From Loxodes magnus (taxonomy: Eukaryota > Ciliophora > Karyorelictea > Loxodida > Loxodidae), in assembly GCA_946699065.1 (NCBI GenBank), contig CAMPDV010000057.1, positions 62,001 to 126,000 of the forward strand: 64,000 nucleotides of DNA, given 5' to 3'. The translations under genes and the position numbers were made by a program. Every line of letters starts with the position of its first letter. The stretch's first letter is position 1. Below, one piece after another: positions 14,301 to 25,649 of the stretch. The notes under the pieces are model-generated. The model worked only from the letters and a program-made list of their open reading frames with translations. It was not told the origin of the DNA and did not search any database.

Positions 14301-14841
14301 ACCAAAACTTGGGGTGGTGCTAAAATTGCGTCTGTCTAAAATATTTTGAGCAAACCTCAATCTTAGCCTTCCACAACATTAAAAACCCAGCAATACATGG
14401 AAATTTCTAGAAAGCGAATGGAAGAAAGAAGATTAAAGGAGTAATAGAAACTAAAGGAAGATAAACTTCGTATAGAGAAATAACAAGCAGTAAGAATTCT
14501 ATTTAGATTGGGCCAAGAGTGAGATCTTCTAGTGCTATAGTTGATCGTACTGAAGAACTTGAAAACCGCAAAAGGTAAATAATAGCTATGAAGAAAAAGG
14601 AAGCAAGAGAATTAGAAATAGAGTATAAAAAATAAATGTAAGAAATGCAAGAAAGAGTATAAAAAAGACCTTTGCTAGTTGAATAGGCAGGAATGGAATA
14701 ATAGCATTAGAAGAAAACTTAAGAATACCCTTAAGTAAAATTTTAATTTAGAATGAAAAGTCTTATAACCAAAGAAGAATGAACCAAGAGGCTTATTACA
14801 ATGAAGAAGACTATAATGAGAATGCTCAGCACTATATGTGA
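11355..14841 (+). CDS. EF-hand protein fused to a FAM161 (UPF0564) domain
   Basis: Exons are 11355-14489, 14507-14734 and 14752-14841, giving 1150 residues. The N-terminal two thirds contain EF-hand-like units (SLDIEKKGLIAKQDL, NNIDKNKAGSVNKMEL, ISWDEFMDYFY), though several loops lack some calcium ligands. From about residue 820 the protein has FAM161/UPF0564 blocks: REKPFSFYYRD, ANPIPWTTKVPLYKQM, EESIRQSKLPPRMEMH and, after the first intron, MQERVQKRPLLVEQ. Human FAM161A is a centriole/ciliary-base microtubule protein, so a basal-body role is likely. Both introns are 17 nt and are proved by frame: only splicing joins RRLKEQQ to PLLVEQ and then to YNEEDYNENAQHYM before TGA. The ATG at 11202 is in frame and would add 51 residues. 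The EF-hand fusion is not known to me from animals. Confidence 0.85.
14490..14506 (+). other. 17-nt intron in the FAM161-like gene
   Basis: GTAAGAATTCTATTTAG, phase 0. Splicing joins two parts of the UPF0564 domain in one frame. Confidence 0.88.
14735..14751 (+). other. 17-nt intron in the FAM161-like gene
   Basis: GTAAAATTTTAATTTAG, phase 0. It opens the last 29 codons up to TGA. It differs at one position from the second intron of the coiled-coil gene at 30694-32961. Confidence 0.85.
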
Positions 14842-15317
14842 TAAAAATGAATTTTATGTAATAAACAAATTCTTTTATTTAATTACTTCAAATATAGCAA
14901 GGCTAGGGAATTCCTTATCAACTCTATAATCTAACTCTTAGTACTTTAATCATCATATCTAACTAAATTAAAGCAATTCCTCTATTAGCTTCAATAGATT
15001 CTACTTAATTCTAATAGTTTGATGAATTTAATTAAACGGATAAATAAAAATAACTACTAAAGGGATAAAAGATAGAATAAGGTATTATCCTTCATTATAT
15101 AAAGACACTTAAGCATTAAAAGGCAAATACTAAGTTAATAAAATAAGAGGCTAATTTATATAGTAGTGAGTTATATACGGGAGAGAGTTAATAATAAAAG
15201 GGACTAGTGAAAACTAATGAATAACTTAGTGTTTGCTATGATTAGATAAACTTGTTAGCAAGTTGTTTCTAAGCATTATTTGAACTAAGTTTATTTAATT
15301 TTAGGATAATTGATAAA
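14842..15317. other. Intergenic, 476 bases
   Basis: AT-rich spacer between two + genes. No feature recognised. Confidence 0.5.
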
Positions 15318-17390
15318 ATGGATTTATTAGAGTGCTATTCTTGCTTTTAAGATTTTGACTTAAAGTCTAGGTATCCTAAATTAATTGACTGTGGCTAAGA
15401 TCATACTTTTTGCTTGAAATGCTATAAGGAATTTTACTCTCCTACTTATGGATTCAAGTGCAATTAGTGTAATGGAGTTTCTGCCACTGTAATTGAAAAC
15501 TTAAGAGACAATGAGTTTGTATTACACTTTTTAAAACAAAGAGAAGAGGATGAATTTTCTACAGATGTAGAGCGCTGTTCTGAGCATAATGAAGGACTTT
15601 ACTGATTTTGTAGTAAATGTAAAAAATATGCTTGCTAAGTTTGCAAAGAGGAGAGAGACAGACTGCATCTTAAACAGGTGATGGAAGTAGAAGATGCTCA
15701 GGTTTACTTTTAATAAAAAGTCTAGGAGCTTAAAGGCAATTTGCAATAGAAAAAATAGAGGTTATAAGAAGATAATTAAAAGCTGCAAGAAGATTAGGAA
15801 TAAATTCTAAATAATCTTAAGCAAGCTGAATATGCTTATAACTCTACTATTTCCTCAGTCATGAAAGGACTTTAGTCTGAAGTGGAATATGAAGAATCCA
15901 ACTTATATATTGAATAAACGGATATTGTTAAGAAATAAATCCAGAATTAAATGGATTAAACACAATAGAGATATATCTAGCTATCCAATCTACTTGTACC
16001 TCTATCAAGAGACTTAAAAACATCTGCTCTATTTCTTTAATAAAATTAGCATATACTAGATGAAGAAGATGAAGAGTATTAATAAATTGACTTCAAAAAC
16101 AAAAATTTTTTTTAAGATTAGAAAATGAAGAGAGTGCTCACAAAAATAATAATAAAGCCACCCATTCCTAAAATAAAGTAAATAGTCAAGGCTGAAAAAA
16201 TATATAAGTATTTAATCTAGTAAATGCCTAACTTTAACTTCAAGAAACTAATGACACCAAAGGAAGATTCGAAAGACATTTATATTTTTAATATAGAGAA
16301 GAAAACACTTACTATTAAAGCTACTTCTCGTGATATTAATTTTCCATTCAGATTTGCTGCCACTATGCTTCCTAACAAAAAGGTTTGCATTACAGGAGGA
16401 TAATCAGAGGAAGAAAACAAGCACTTAAAAGAAATGATGACTGTTGATGACAAAGGAATAGTTGAATTCTTGCAAGACATGAAATATCCTAGATCTTAAC
16501 ATGCTGCTTTATACCACAATTCGTTCATATGATTGATAGGAGGATTTACTGAAGAAAATCTAATTACTAACACTATTGAAAAGTATAATATAGAAACTGA
16601 ACAATGATCATATCCTCCTCCGTTGCCAATAGGTGTAAGAAGTATGGGAACTTGCGTTGCATTTAATTATCTCTGTATTTTTGGAGGAATAAACAAAGAT
16701 GGTAAATATATCAACACTATTTAGATATATTTAATACGAGAGAACTTCTGAAGAATTCATAAGCATTAGCTTCCTGATCCTTCTTCTGGTTTCTGTGCAT
16801 TTTATTGTTAACCATAGAAGGCTATAATTCTGTTTGGAGGAAATTTAGCCAAAAATTTGAAATTCGATATGAAGTATATTACTGAAATAAACCACTCACA
16901 TTAAACAGGTTCTCTTATTATTTAGCCTATTATAACTAACCAGGGAGAATAGATCTATATATTAGAAAACTTTGATGCAGTTACTCATTAAATAAATGGA
17001 GCAGATTTAAGTGTTTCAAAAGTATTTCTAGGAAAGCAAACCTTAAAAATTAATTTAAAGGAGGGTTATTTATAAAGACGTGAAGGCTTACTTTTCAAAA
17101 AATGAGTCAGCTACTTCTGCCTATTATCTCCGTATTTCATGCAATTCAGCAAAAGCCATGAAGTTTAACATTTATCATCTCCAGTATTTAAAATCCTTCT
17201 TGGAGAAATACTTAGGTTTGAGGAGGACTACACAACACCTGAAACTAATGACTTTCTCCTAGTGACGAAAAAAGAAACATTTACACTCTGTGCTGAAACA
17301 GAGAAAGAAAAGGATGAATGGTTGGAAGCAATAGGCAACGCTGTATCAAAGCATAAAGAATTTTTGATAAATTCATCCACCAAAACATGA
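15318..17390 (+). CDS. RING - B-box - coiled-coil - kelch - PH protein
   Basis: A 690-residue intronless protein. A C3HC4 RING lies at about residues 6-52 (CYSC, CGQDHTFC, CLKC, CNQC), expected to give E3 ubiquitin-ligase activity. A B-box-type zinc motif (CSEHNEGLYWFCSKC...CQVCK) lies at about 90-115, and a Gln-rich coiled coil at about 120-225. Kelch-type blades follow (MLPNKKVCITGG, SFIWLIGGF, YLCIFGGINKDG, AIILFGGN), about residues 335-545. A C-terminal PH-like domain runs from about residue 585 (REGLLFKKWVSYF) to EKDEWLEAIGNAV. RING-B-box-coiled-coil is the TRIM layout; kelch plus PH behind it is unusual. PH suggests recruitment to phosphoinositide membranes (inference). Six or more Trp residues are TGA, including WFCSKC, FIWLIGG and KKWVSY. 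The stop is TGA. Confidence 0.88.
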
Positions 17391-18300
17391 ACTTTATTTA
17401 TTATTCCTTTATTTAGACTCTAAAGAGAATAGTCTATTTATACTAAAGCTTATTCCATTATCCTAATAAGAAGCTTTATCATCTACCTCTAAATAGAAGT
17501 GCATATGGTTATCCAAGTAATTAAGTATTCTATTATTATTCTCTTTTATAGTAACTTATATCTCTCATATTCTATTACTATACTAGCTTAAGAACCAAAG
17601 CTAATATAATTAATTTTAGGTAATTAAAGCAGGCTTAAAGCATCTATTTATAAATATCATATAAGTATAGAGATCAGCTAGCTATATGATTTAGTAACTA
17701 AGAAGTTTTAAGATTATTTGCAGTGGAGTATAGTAACAAGGTATTTAATGAAATGACTCTTCCTTAAAACTACAACTCATGTTATCTTTCTAATTTTGGA
17801 TACTAATAGTTTCACTAAATTCTTCTATTTTAGCATTCTTAGTAATATTAAGCAGGGAAGTCTGATATTGAGAAATGAGATAGTAACTTAGTAAAGAAAG
17901 GATTGATTAGAAAATAGTAATGATACAAGAAGTAAATGGTTTAGCTTATAATACATGCTAACTTAATAATCTTAAGACACTATGCTCTTTTTCATTATCT
18001 TGACTAGTTTATAATCATTCTGCATTACTCAAACTTAGGAACTATTTTTATAAGCGTATATAGATACTCTTATTAAATCCAATAAGATATCTAATAGAAA
18101 AGCATTATTAAATTAGAGTAAGGATTTGATAGAAAGCGTTTAATTTAAGATATGTTGGGATATAAAATTGTTAAATTAGAGTTAAAGAGCAAGATGCTAG
18201 TAAATTAGTTTAAGGAAATTATTGCATTAGAGTATGAATTAAAGCTTAAATAGGAATATAAATCAGAGTAGGTTAAAAAGATATAAAATGTTATATGGCA
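17391..18300. other. Intergenic, 910 bases (convergent 3' ends)
   Basis: Lies between convergent genes. AT-rich, no coding-like stretch. Confidence 0.5.
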
Positions 18301-18846
18301 TCAAAACTACTTGCTTTTGATGCAGCTTCTAATATAGAGAGCCTAAATTCTTTCCCTTACTTGCTTTGCTTGCGTAATTTCATTTTTAATCTCATCAGAA
18401 ACCGTAAGAATTAACTCCAATTATTGTAACTGAGAGCTATTTTCTTCGGATTACTAAGGAAGTAAGGAATCTAAAGTATCAGGATCGTAAGTTAAATTTT
18501 TAGTAGTTTTGTCATAGATTTTCAATCCATAGAACTTATCCAATATACTCTTGGAGATTTCCTAGGAATATTGCTTCATTACCTATTCTTAAATAATCTT
18601 CCTAAGTTAATTTTTAAACTAGAAAATACTTCAGAACTTAGGTATTCTTAATGTAATAGAATGCGGATTATGTTTCAACTATGTAACTAACTATTAGGAT
18701 ATAACTTATACTTTCTATTTTGCAAAATAGAGCTTCACTTAAATGTCAAAAGGAGTCTACTTTGAAGAATCCCGTTTGAAATTCCTTGCAAAAAGATTAT
18801 TAAGAATGTGGTTATAGTTCTGTGCTAACAGAATGTGACCAGGCAT
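18301..18846 (-). CDS. Small helical protein of unknown function (181 aa)
   Basis: An intronless frame starts MPGHILLAQNYNHILNN and ends CIKSKQF before TGA. It is mostly helical, with a KQKVQVISQQLVTQL segment in the first half and a C-terminal coiled coil (SDEIKNEITQAKQVRERIQAL). One Trp is TGA (KFWSIF). No signal peptide or membrane segment. I do not recognise the family; its size and helix pattern would suit a subunit of a larger complex. It lies 137 bases downstream of the F-x-P repeat gene on the same strand, but ciliates are not expected to co-transcribe such pairs. Confidence 0.65.
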
Positions 18847-18983
18847 ATTTTTATATTATTTATATCATTTTGATTATATTTTCACCAGAAACTGATATAC
18901 ATAAACCTATCAGTTGTGCCTATGGTAATTAAAATGATCATGAATAAATTATCAATTAAGTATTTGAGTGTATATATAATTAT

Positions 18984-20926
18984 TCACTATGAGTAAACGG
19001 TGTAGAATCTCTCTCTTCCTACTTCTTCTATTTCTTCCTTGGATTCTTGAGTTTCCTAAGCAACTTCTTCTGGAATAACGTTTTCTTTTAATTCTTGCTT
19101 TCTTTTCTCAAGCCATGCTGGAGTTTTTCTAATAAAAGGAGAAAAAGTGCATTACTCTATTTCTTTCTATTCTATTTATTGCTTTTTCTCCTAAACAGCA
19201 GCTTGAACCTTTTCTTAATGTTCATAAAGTCTAGCAATAAAACTCTAAGTATCAAAAGGCTCCTGGTTTTTAGAGTCTTTAATAATGGTTGGCTATATTA
19301 ATAATTACATGATAGTTGTATTAAGGAGGAGGTGTTTTTCATCTCCATTCTCTAGCAAGTAATTAGTTTTTGTCAATTAGAGGAGCTTTCTACATAAAAC
19401 CTTACTTTAATAATTTCCATAGCTCTTTCACAAAATTCTTATTCACTGATTTCCTTGTTTTCTTCATTCACTTCGCTTAATAATGGCTATAAAAGTTTGA
19501 ACTGCTAAATCTTATCAGGCGAAATGTCACTCTGTGTAATTCTTCCATCTTAATCCTCATCCAATTTTTTGAATAGTTCTTGAATTTGCTTTTTATTATA
19601 TTGATTTGCTAAAAACTCTGATTTTCCTTTTGTATAGTTTAGATCTACTCGAATCATATCTTCTACCTTTTATTTAACTTTATCAATTTTTTACTGCTTG
19701 AATGATAGACCTCTCTCATAAAGGTTTTGGAAAAAGTCTTGATCGGGCTCATGATTACTTTGATTATTAATGATTTATGGTTTAAAGAATTCTTATCCTG
19801 TAACAGGATCTAAAAGTTCTTTCTTTTCTTTTTCCTCTTTAAGTGTTTAGATTTTTTCGATCGTTTGCTGTTTACTGTTTGCTAGTCTTATAAGAAATTC
19901 CTAATAAGTTTCATTAAATTATTTTTGCTTTCCTCCTATATCTGGATGAAAAGAGCACTCGCTTGTACTAACCTGATTATAAAGTTCTTTTAGTCTTTCT
20001 TTCTTTTTAACCTGGTCCTAATGTAGCTTACTAAATACATTTGAGTTTTAAGCTTCACTTTAGATTCTACGATGAACCATTTTCTCTGACTTTTGACAGA
20101 TGGATGGTTTGAAAGTGCAAGTTTTCATTTCCTTTTTGGTTAAATTTTTTTCTGTTTTTGCTTTATTTTCTGATATTTGTTAACCCTTTTTAATTAGATA
20201 ATCTTCAACTGGAATTTTATTTCTAGCGAAGCTTCCTTTTACTCTTTTATCTACCCTGGGAGTAAAGGTAAGGTTTGCATTTTCTACTTTTTGCCTTGAT
20301 TATTTATAATTTTCATTTTTGCGTGAACTTTCTTCCATTATTTTGACTCCTTTATAATATAGACGAATACCAATGTTCATAACAGGAATAACTTAGTCTG
20401 CATTTTTGTTTTTATTCGTATATACACTCATTATAGATTTGGAAGTAGCACTTAGCATAGACTCCATGTTTTTCTCCTAGGATTCACTAGTACTCTTACG
20501 TTGCATGTGAAGCCTTTCATATACAGGAATGTTTTAATCCGCTCTTTTCTTTGCCATTTATCTAGATTTTTCACAAATTTAAGGCTTTGACTAAGCAGGA
20601 CTAAACATGTCTTTCTCAATCTGATTCTTACAATAGTTTATATATTCATCAGCATTCATCTAGCCTCTTTCCTTTAAAATACTTCTTGGTGGCTTTTCTG
20701 TTGACTATTCACTTTCTTCATCCATCTTATGTTGCTTTAAGTTCTGCTAAATGAGATTAGTGAGATTTTCAACAACGTTAAAATCAAGCTCATGCTTGAA
20801 GCAGAATTTTTTAGCAAGTATCTCAGGTTAATCTCCTTCATAGACTACAATATCATCCTTTCTTCCATCTCCAATATCTACAGACAATCTTAGCAAAACA
20901 TTCTTCCCTTAAGAGCCTTGAGACAT
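18984..20926 (-). CDS. EF-hand protein with repeated F-x-P motifs, probably ciliary
   Basis: Exons 20926-19406, 19389-19309 and 19292-18984 encode 636 residues. Starting from MSQGSQGKNVLLRL, the protein carries repeated short motifs of the form (C/L)TF-x-P-(K/R/S)-(I/V): LTFTPRV, CTFKPSI, CSFHPDI and CTFSPFI. These motifs recur in conserved but poorly characterised ciliate and trypanosomatid axonemal proteins. An EF-hand (FKKLDEDQDGRITQSDI) lies at about residues 455-475. Acidic Glu-rich repeats end the protein (QETQESKEEIEEVGRERF). Two 16-nt introns are required to keep the frame open through WRWKTPPPQYNYH and EPFDTQSFIARL. The stop TGA is preceded by a TAG Gln. The promoter must fit in the 60 bases shared with the divergent ligase gene. 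Function is inferred from motif type only. Confidence 0.78.
19293..19308 (-). other. 16-nt intron in the F-x-P repeat gene
   Basis: GTAATTATTAATATAG on the minus strand, phase 0. Required to link PQYNYH to PTIIKDS. Confidence 0.8.
19390..19405 (-). other. 16-nt intron in the F-x-P repeat gene
   Basis: GTAAGGTTTTATGTAG on the minus strand, phase 0. It joins AMEIIK to KAPLIDKN; without it the frame shifts. Confidence 0.82.
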
Positions 20927-20986
20927 TTGTTTGTTATAGTTAGAATTTATATTTTCAAGCTCTATTTTGCTTATATATAGATAAAT
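20927..20986. promoter_or_regulatory. 60-base divergent promoter
   Basis: Only 60 bases separate the start codons of two divergent genes, so this must hold both 5' untranslated regions and a shared promoter. It is T/A-rich with a TATATATAG stretch near 20973. No specific factor site is recognised. Confidence 0.6.
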
Positions 20987-22663
20987 ATGAAAATAAGGAT
21001 TTGTAGGGTTATCATAGGAATAAATATAGGCCTGTTCCTTATGGGAATTATTTATATTTCCTTTCATTTAGAGCCAACTGTCTAAAAGCCTATCAAAGTC
21101 ACTACCACTACCCAGGATTCGTGGGATGATGATCTAAATGACTATCTTTTGGAAAGTCATAATGCTTTTATATCAAAGTCTTAGTAAAAAAATGATACTC
21201 ACGTTACCAAATCTCAATAAGCTCTACAATGAGCATCCTCTTGATAAAATGGGTAGGCTTGAGAGGATTACTTAAGCACTGTTAAACTTGAATAAGTTCA
21301 TTTGTCTGTACGAAATGATGACAAATACTGTGAAAATGTAAAGACTTGGAGATCTTATCACCCAGTAGTGTTGAATTCAAATGGTCTTCCACCAAAAATT
21401 GAAAGAATAATAATGACAGATTACTTGAATGGAAATCTAGTAAGGGATCTCATCAAAAAAACAGCTGTCGATGCCCATCCAAGAATAAACATTAAATTAA
21501 AAGGAAAGAGCTAAGAAACTAAACTTCGTGAGGATATTTTAATGTATTTCACTAAATCTTATGATTGGCATATAAAGCATGTGATTAGTAAGCATTGGCT
21601 ATGTGAAAATTAAATGTACAATCATATTCCAGGAAATGATATCTTGACTAGAAAGGATTGAACTATAATAGCTTTGAAACATGCACATAGACCTTGCTTT
21701 AATTCCTGGGAATTTCAGCCAATCGCTTACAATCTAGATGACGAATCTGATTGTAAGCTGTTTTTTTCCTAATTTAAAGTGACTCCTTAAATTGAATGGA
21801 TATAGAAAGTAAGCCATGACTCTCATAATGGAGCAGGAATTAATTTAGTTACAAAGGATGTAGGAGAAGACTTGATGATTAATTATGGAGGAGGTGAAAA
21901 ATGTGGTAAAGTTAAAGAATCATTGCTGGTATAGAAATATATTAAAAATCCTATGCTAATTGATGGACACAAATTTGATTTTAGAACTTATATGCTAATA
22001 GCTCGTGTAGAACCTATGCTAGTACTTTCTTTTGATGGCTTTTTGAGAGTTTCATACTTTAAGTATGACTACAAATCAGATGAGATGATGTCACATGTTA
22101 CAAACACTTAACTTGTAAAAGAAATGCTGGATGAAGGTAACTATACTTAATAACAAAAAGAAGATATTACAGAAAAATAAATGATGTCAATGGATGAACT
22201 TTAGGACTATGTTATTAGAGCAAATATAACAAAAGATAGTAATTGGATTTAATAGCTTCGTAATTAAATTAAAAAAGCATATTTGCATTTAGCTCTATTA
22301 GGCAAGTAATACTATGTGAAACATCCTGGAGTTTTTGAAATACTAGGCATGGATTTTATACTAGATGAAAATCTTCATTTGTGGTATATAGAAGCAAATA
22401 AATCACCTGCTATGCAGGCTACTACGAAAAAGAAGGGAGATCTTCAAAACAGACTTATAAGGGAAACAATAGAGCTTGAATTACTTTTAAATCTCAAAGG
22501 AGATTGGGAGAAATATATAAAAACTAGTGGCTTCCAAGTTGTGTATGATGAAACTAAGCAAGGAAGTGAAAGATTCGGAGGACTAATTGAAGAAGAATGC
22601 TAGGCAACACTTGAAGATCCCACATATAATCTGCCTATCAATTTCTACAGAGATTACAAATGA
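20987..22663 (+). CDS. Membrane-anchored tubulin-tyrosine-ligase-like (TTL) ligase
   Basis: A 558-residue intronless protein of the ATP-grasp TTL family, which adds amino acids (Glu, Gly or Tyr) to tubulin or other proteins. Residues about 5-27 form one hydrophobic segment (RVIIGINIGLFLMGIIYISF) after a short basic start, a signal anchor or signal peptide. The ligase domain follows: YNHIPGNDILTRKDW, WIQKVSHDSHNGAGI, ESLLVQKYIKNPMLI, DGHKFDFRTYMLIARV and, near the C-terminus, FEILGMDFILDENLHLWYIEAN with the conserved Glu/Asn metal ligands. Lumenal or surface targeting would be unusual for a tubulin ligase, so the substrate may not be tubulin. Stop is the first TGA (after FYRDYK); another TGA follows four codons later. 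It is divergent from, and 60 bases from, an EF-hand gene. Confidence 0.9.
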
Positions 22664-24011
22664 AAACCTTGATTATACTTAATCTAACTTAGTTACTTTT
22701 TCATAATTTAAGCATCTAACTTAAGCCACTTAATGATCATTGGTATAACTTTATTCTTATTGTCATTTATAAATGCTTTTTACTTAACACTGCTAACTAA
22801 ATATAATTATTTGAAAGCTACTAACAAAAAGAATCTTCTTGCTTATTTATTTCTCAATCATTCTCTTATTAACCAAAAAAGATTGGAGTTATACTTAACT
22901 GCTTTTAATCTTTTTACTTAACATTTTTGTTCTTAGGTGCATAAAATTTAATCTATATTGAATTTAAGAAATATATTATAAGGTATTTTTTATATAATTA
23001 TGATTTGATATTCCAGATTGCTACAGTATACCAAATGTATTGTAATAGCTAGTTAATTAAGCATTAGTTTATAATTAATTAATCTTAAAATAAGCCTCTA
23101 TTTCTTTATAGTTTCCCCCTAATCCTAGTTTCTTGCTTTTATTCTATATAAATAAGCTTCTCATTAAATATAGCTTACATTAGATTAACTTCTAAATGCT
23201 TTAAATAGTTTATATATGATCATAATTATTATACTTTGCATTCTTCTTAAGATCTATTTCCTCTTTATTTTCCATTTAACAAACAAATTAGAATAAAACT
23301 ATTTGAGAGGCATACATCATTACTAGATATCTAAAAGGTAGTTATATTTGTTTATTACTATTTGAATAAATCTTAAGTGAACTACTTCCTTAGAGTAGCT
23401 TTTAAAGGATATAAATGATACTAGATACTATCCTTTGAGATATACTATTAAGTTATTATCAACCAACTATATACATTTGCTTAGTAATCCTAGCATTTCT
23501 TTTAGTTATAATATGCTTTTCCTTTCATTATACAAATGCTTTATTTTAAGTATCCGAAGACTTTAAGTAAATAGAATGGAGTTATTTAGTTTAATATTCT
23601 GAAAGGTTAAATACAATATCATTTAGAATTTTATACTAATAAAGATTCCTTTATCCTAGAGCTGCTTTTATCTTCCTTTTACTATTTTCTCTCGTAATTT
23701 CTTACAAAATTATGATATTAGATTGACTGTGTTAAGATAATAACCTTAATGGATATCTAATTTCTCAATAGTTTTTAAGATGCTTTAGATCTAAAAGTAT
23801 TAATAATTGTAAGATGGTTCGAGAAAAAGGAGAGACTAATGCAAGAATAGATATAGGGATTGATATATAATTGGTATTATAAATGAAGAATCTTCTATAA
23901 GGTAAATTGGAATGTAATGAGATGAATGATCTTGCAAGAGATAAAAAAAGCAGGTTGTTTGTTAGGCAATGAAGATACTTTAATTTTAATTGAAAAAAGC
24001 AATGTATAAAG
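22664..24011. other. Intergenic, about 1.35 kb
   Basis: Mostly featureless AT-rich DNA between convergent genes. A purine-rich + strand patch at 23814-23972 holds a possible 52-codon ORF, listed separately. Confidence 0.45.
23814..23972 (+). CDS. Possible small ORF (52 aa)
   Basis: The frame from MVREKGETNARIDI to KKSRLFVRQ and TGA is charged and purine-rich, unlike its surroundings, and ends in a Gln-TGA pair like several real genes. With TGA the only stop, random ORFs of this length are common, so it may be nothing. No homology recognised. Confidence 0.22.
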
Positions 24012-25649
24012 TCATATTATTTCTTTGTTCGACCATGCTGACTACTAAGTAACCGCCGTTGCTTGTTAGACTTTTTATTATTCAATTCCAAGCAAATTTT
24101 TGAGTTCATTAGTCGCATCCTTTCATTCAACTTTCTTGCTATAGTAAGCTTAAGTTTTCTTTTAAGCTGGATATTGCTTTCCAATTTCTGGGAAATCTCC
24201 TAGCTGGCTTTATTGATTTGGTTTTTATTACTGTTGTTATAAATTTTTCTTCTCAATAAACTAAAAAACGCTAAGTGGAAGAAACTTCAAATTCTATCCA
24301 AATGCTATAGCCTGATTTAAATCAAAGTATCCCCCTTTCAGCCAAAGATACATTTCTAAGCTGTTAAAAGGTCCTTAAACACGCTAGTCAGGATCTTTAT
24401 AATATCAAACTTATGTGAAAATCTCGTTATTTTCGTAAAATGATATTTTTTCATTGTTTATTTCTCCACAAAAAAAGGCAATTTTGGCAAAAGGATTACC
24501 TTCTAGAACATCCCTCCATAATTATTTAACGTTGAATTATTGTTTTTCAATTCTAGCAGGCTTCTATACTTAAATGTTCTATACGTTGGCCTTTTAAACT
24601 TGTTTATTTTCTTTAATAAATTGCTTTTACTAAGGTAAAGTTAATCCTCATCCCTCGTTTTCAATAAGTCCAGCTTCATCCCACTCAGGAACTTCTACTT
24701 CTTCTTCGTGATGAGCAACTTTATCTGGATCTTTTTAGTCTAAAATAAAGAAAGCATCTTCATCTTATTGGAAATTCTTTAGTCTTTCTTCCAACTTCAC
24801 ATCAATATTTCCAAATTCTTCTTCATTTTGTTAAGTAGAAACAATGTTACTCTTAAGATGTTCAGGCATATTCTTTACTTTGCCAGTTTCAAGCATTATT
24901 TAAATAGATTGGGTTTTACCTTTTTCCTCTTTATCTTATTTTTATTGCTTATGTTACTTTTACTACTTTTCTTACTTCTCCTTTTTTACTTATTTTTACT
25001 GTTTTTCCTACTTTTCTACCTTCAGTTGTTAATCTTATTTTTCTTTATTGACCTAATTCTATTCTTTCTTTTGCTATCTTTCTTTCTTTTCCTGTTTAGG
25101 TTAAATATCTGGCTGTTCTTGCTTTTCTTACTTATCTTGCTTTTCAAATTTTTCTTCTTCCTTAACCTGTTTTTTTAAAAACTAATCTTCTGTTAAAGCA
25201 TTTTCTGGAGGTTTAGAATTGGCTTGGTCTTCTTACTAAGCATCTTAGAAAAGTTGATCTATTTTATCTTAAGCATTTGGCTAATCATTTTCAAACCATT
25301 CAGGTACTTCTTCCTTCTTACCTCCTTCATTTTTTCTTTATCCCTTTTACCAAGCGGCTTGGCTATAAAAAGCTTCATCAAGCTACTAATCGAATTCTTG
25401 ACCATCGCTATGACATGGTAACAAAACTTCTTAGGAAAAGATTTGAACGTCATTTTAAATATCTTATGAAAACAATTAGCAATCTTTAATCTATCGGAAC
25501 AACTTTAAAAGTTCCACTCTAGTATATTTAAAGTTGGCTTAATTTTCTATCTTTCTTAAAGCTGTTTCTTATTATTGATTATTTTATTAGCTTTACTGTT
25601 AGAAATTACCTCTTCCTCTTTGTCGTTAAAATCCTCGCTTTTCAAACAT
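24012..25649 (-). CDS. GIGYF-like GYF-domain protein with eIF4E/4EHP-binding motif
   Basis: A 545-residue intronless protein. The N-terminus is Arg/Gln/Gly-rich (MFEKRGFQRQRGRGN). At residues 42-50 it has YTRVELLKL, which fits the eIF4E/4EHP-binding consensus (Tyr, four residues, Leu, hydrophobic) and matches the position and style of this motif in animal GIGYF1/2. A long Glu/Lys/Gln-rich coiled region follows (about 110-300). A GYF domain lies at about 405-465 (VWYYKDPDQRVQGPFNSLEMYLWLKGGYF) with the WYYKD and QGPF signature that binds proline-rich peptides. The C-terminus ends QQSAWSNKEII. Animal GIGYF with 4EHP represses translation and feeds ribosome quality control; this is probably the same system. 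Here GYF is near the C-terminus, whereas it is more central in animals. The opposite strand is open but is only a shadow. Confidence 0.87.

Noticed and set aside
22733-22921. 62-codon hydrophobic + strand ORF after the TTL-type ligase
   Set aside because: Sits just past the ligase stop, lacks coding texture, and is of chance length.
24828-25178. Leu/Phe-rich 116-codon + strand ORF that looks like a membrane protein
   Set aside because: It is the antisense shadow of the Glu/Lys/Gln-rich coiled region of the GIGYF-like gene.
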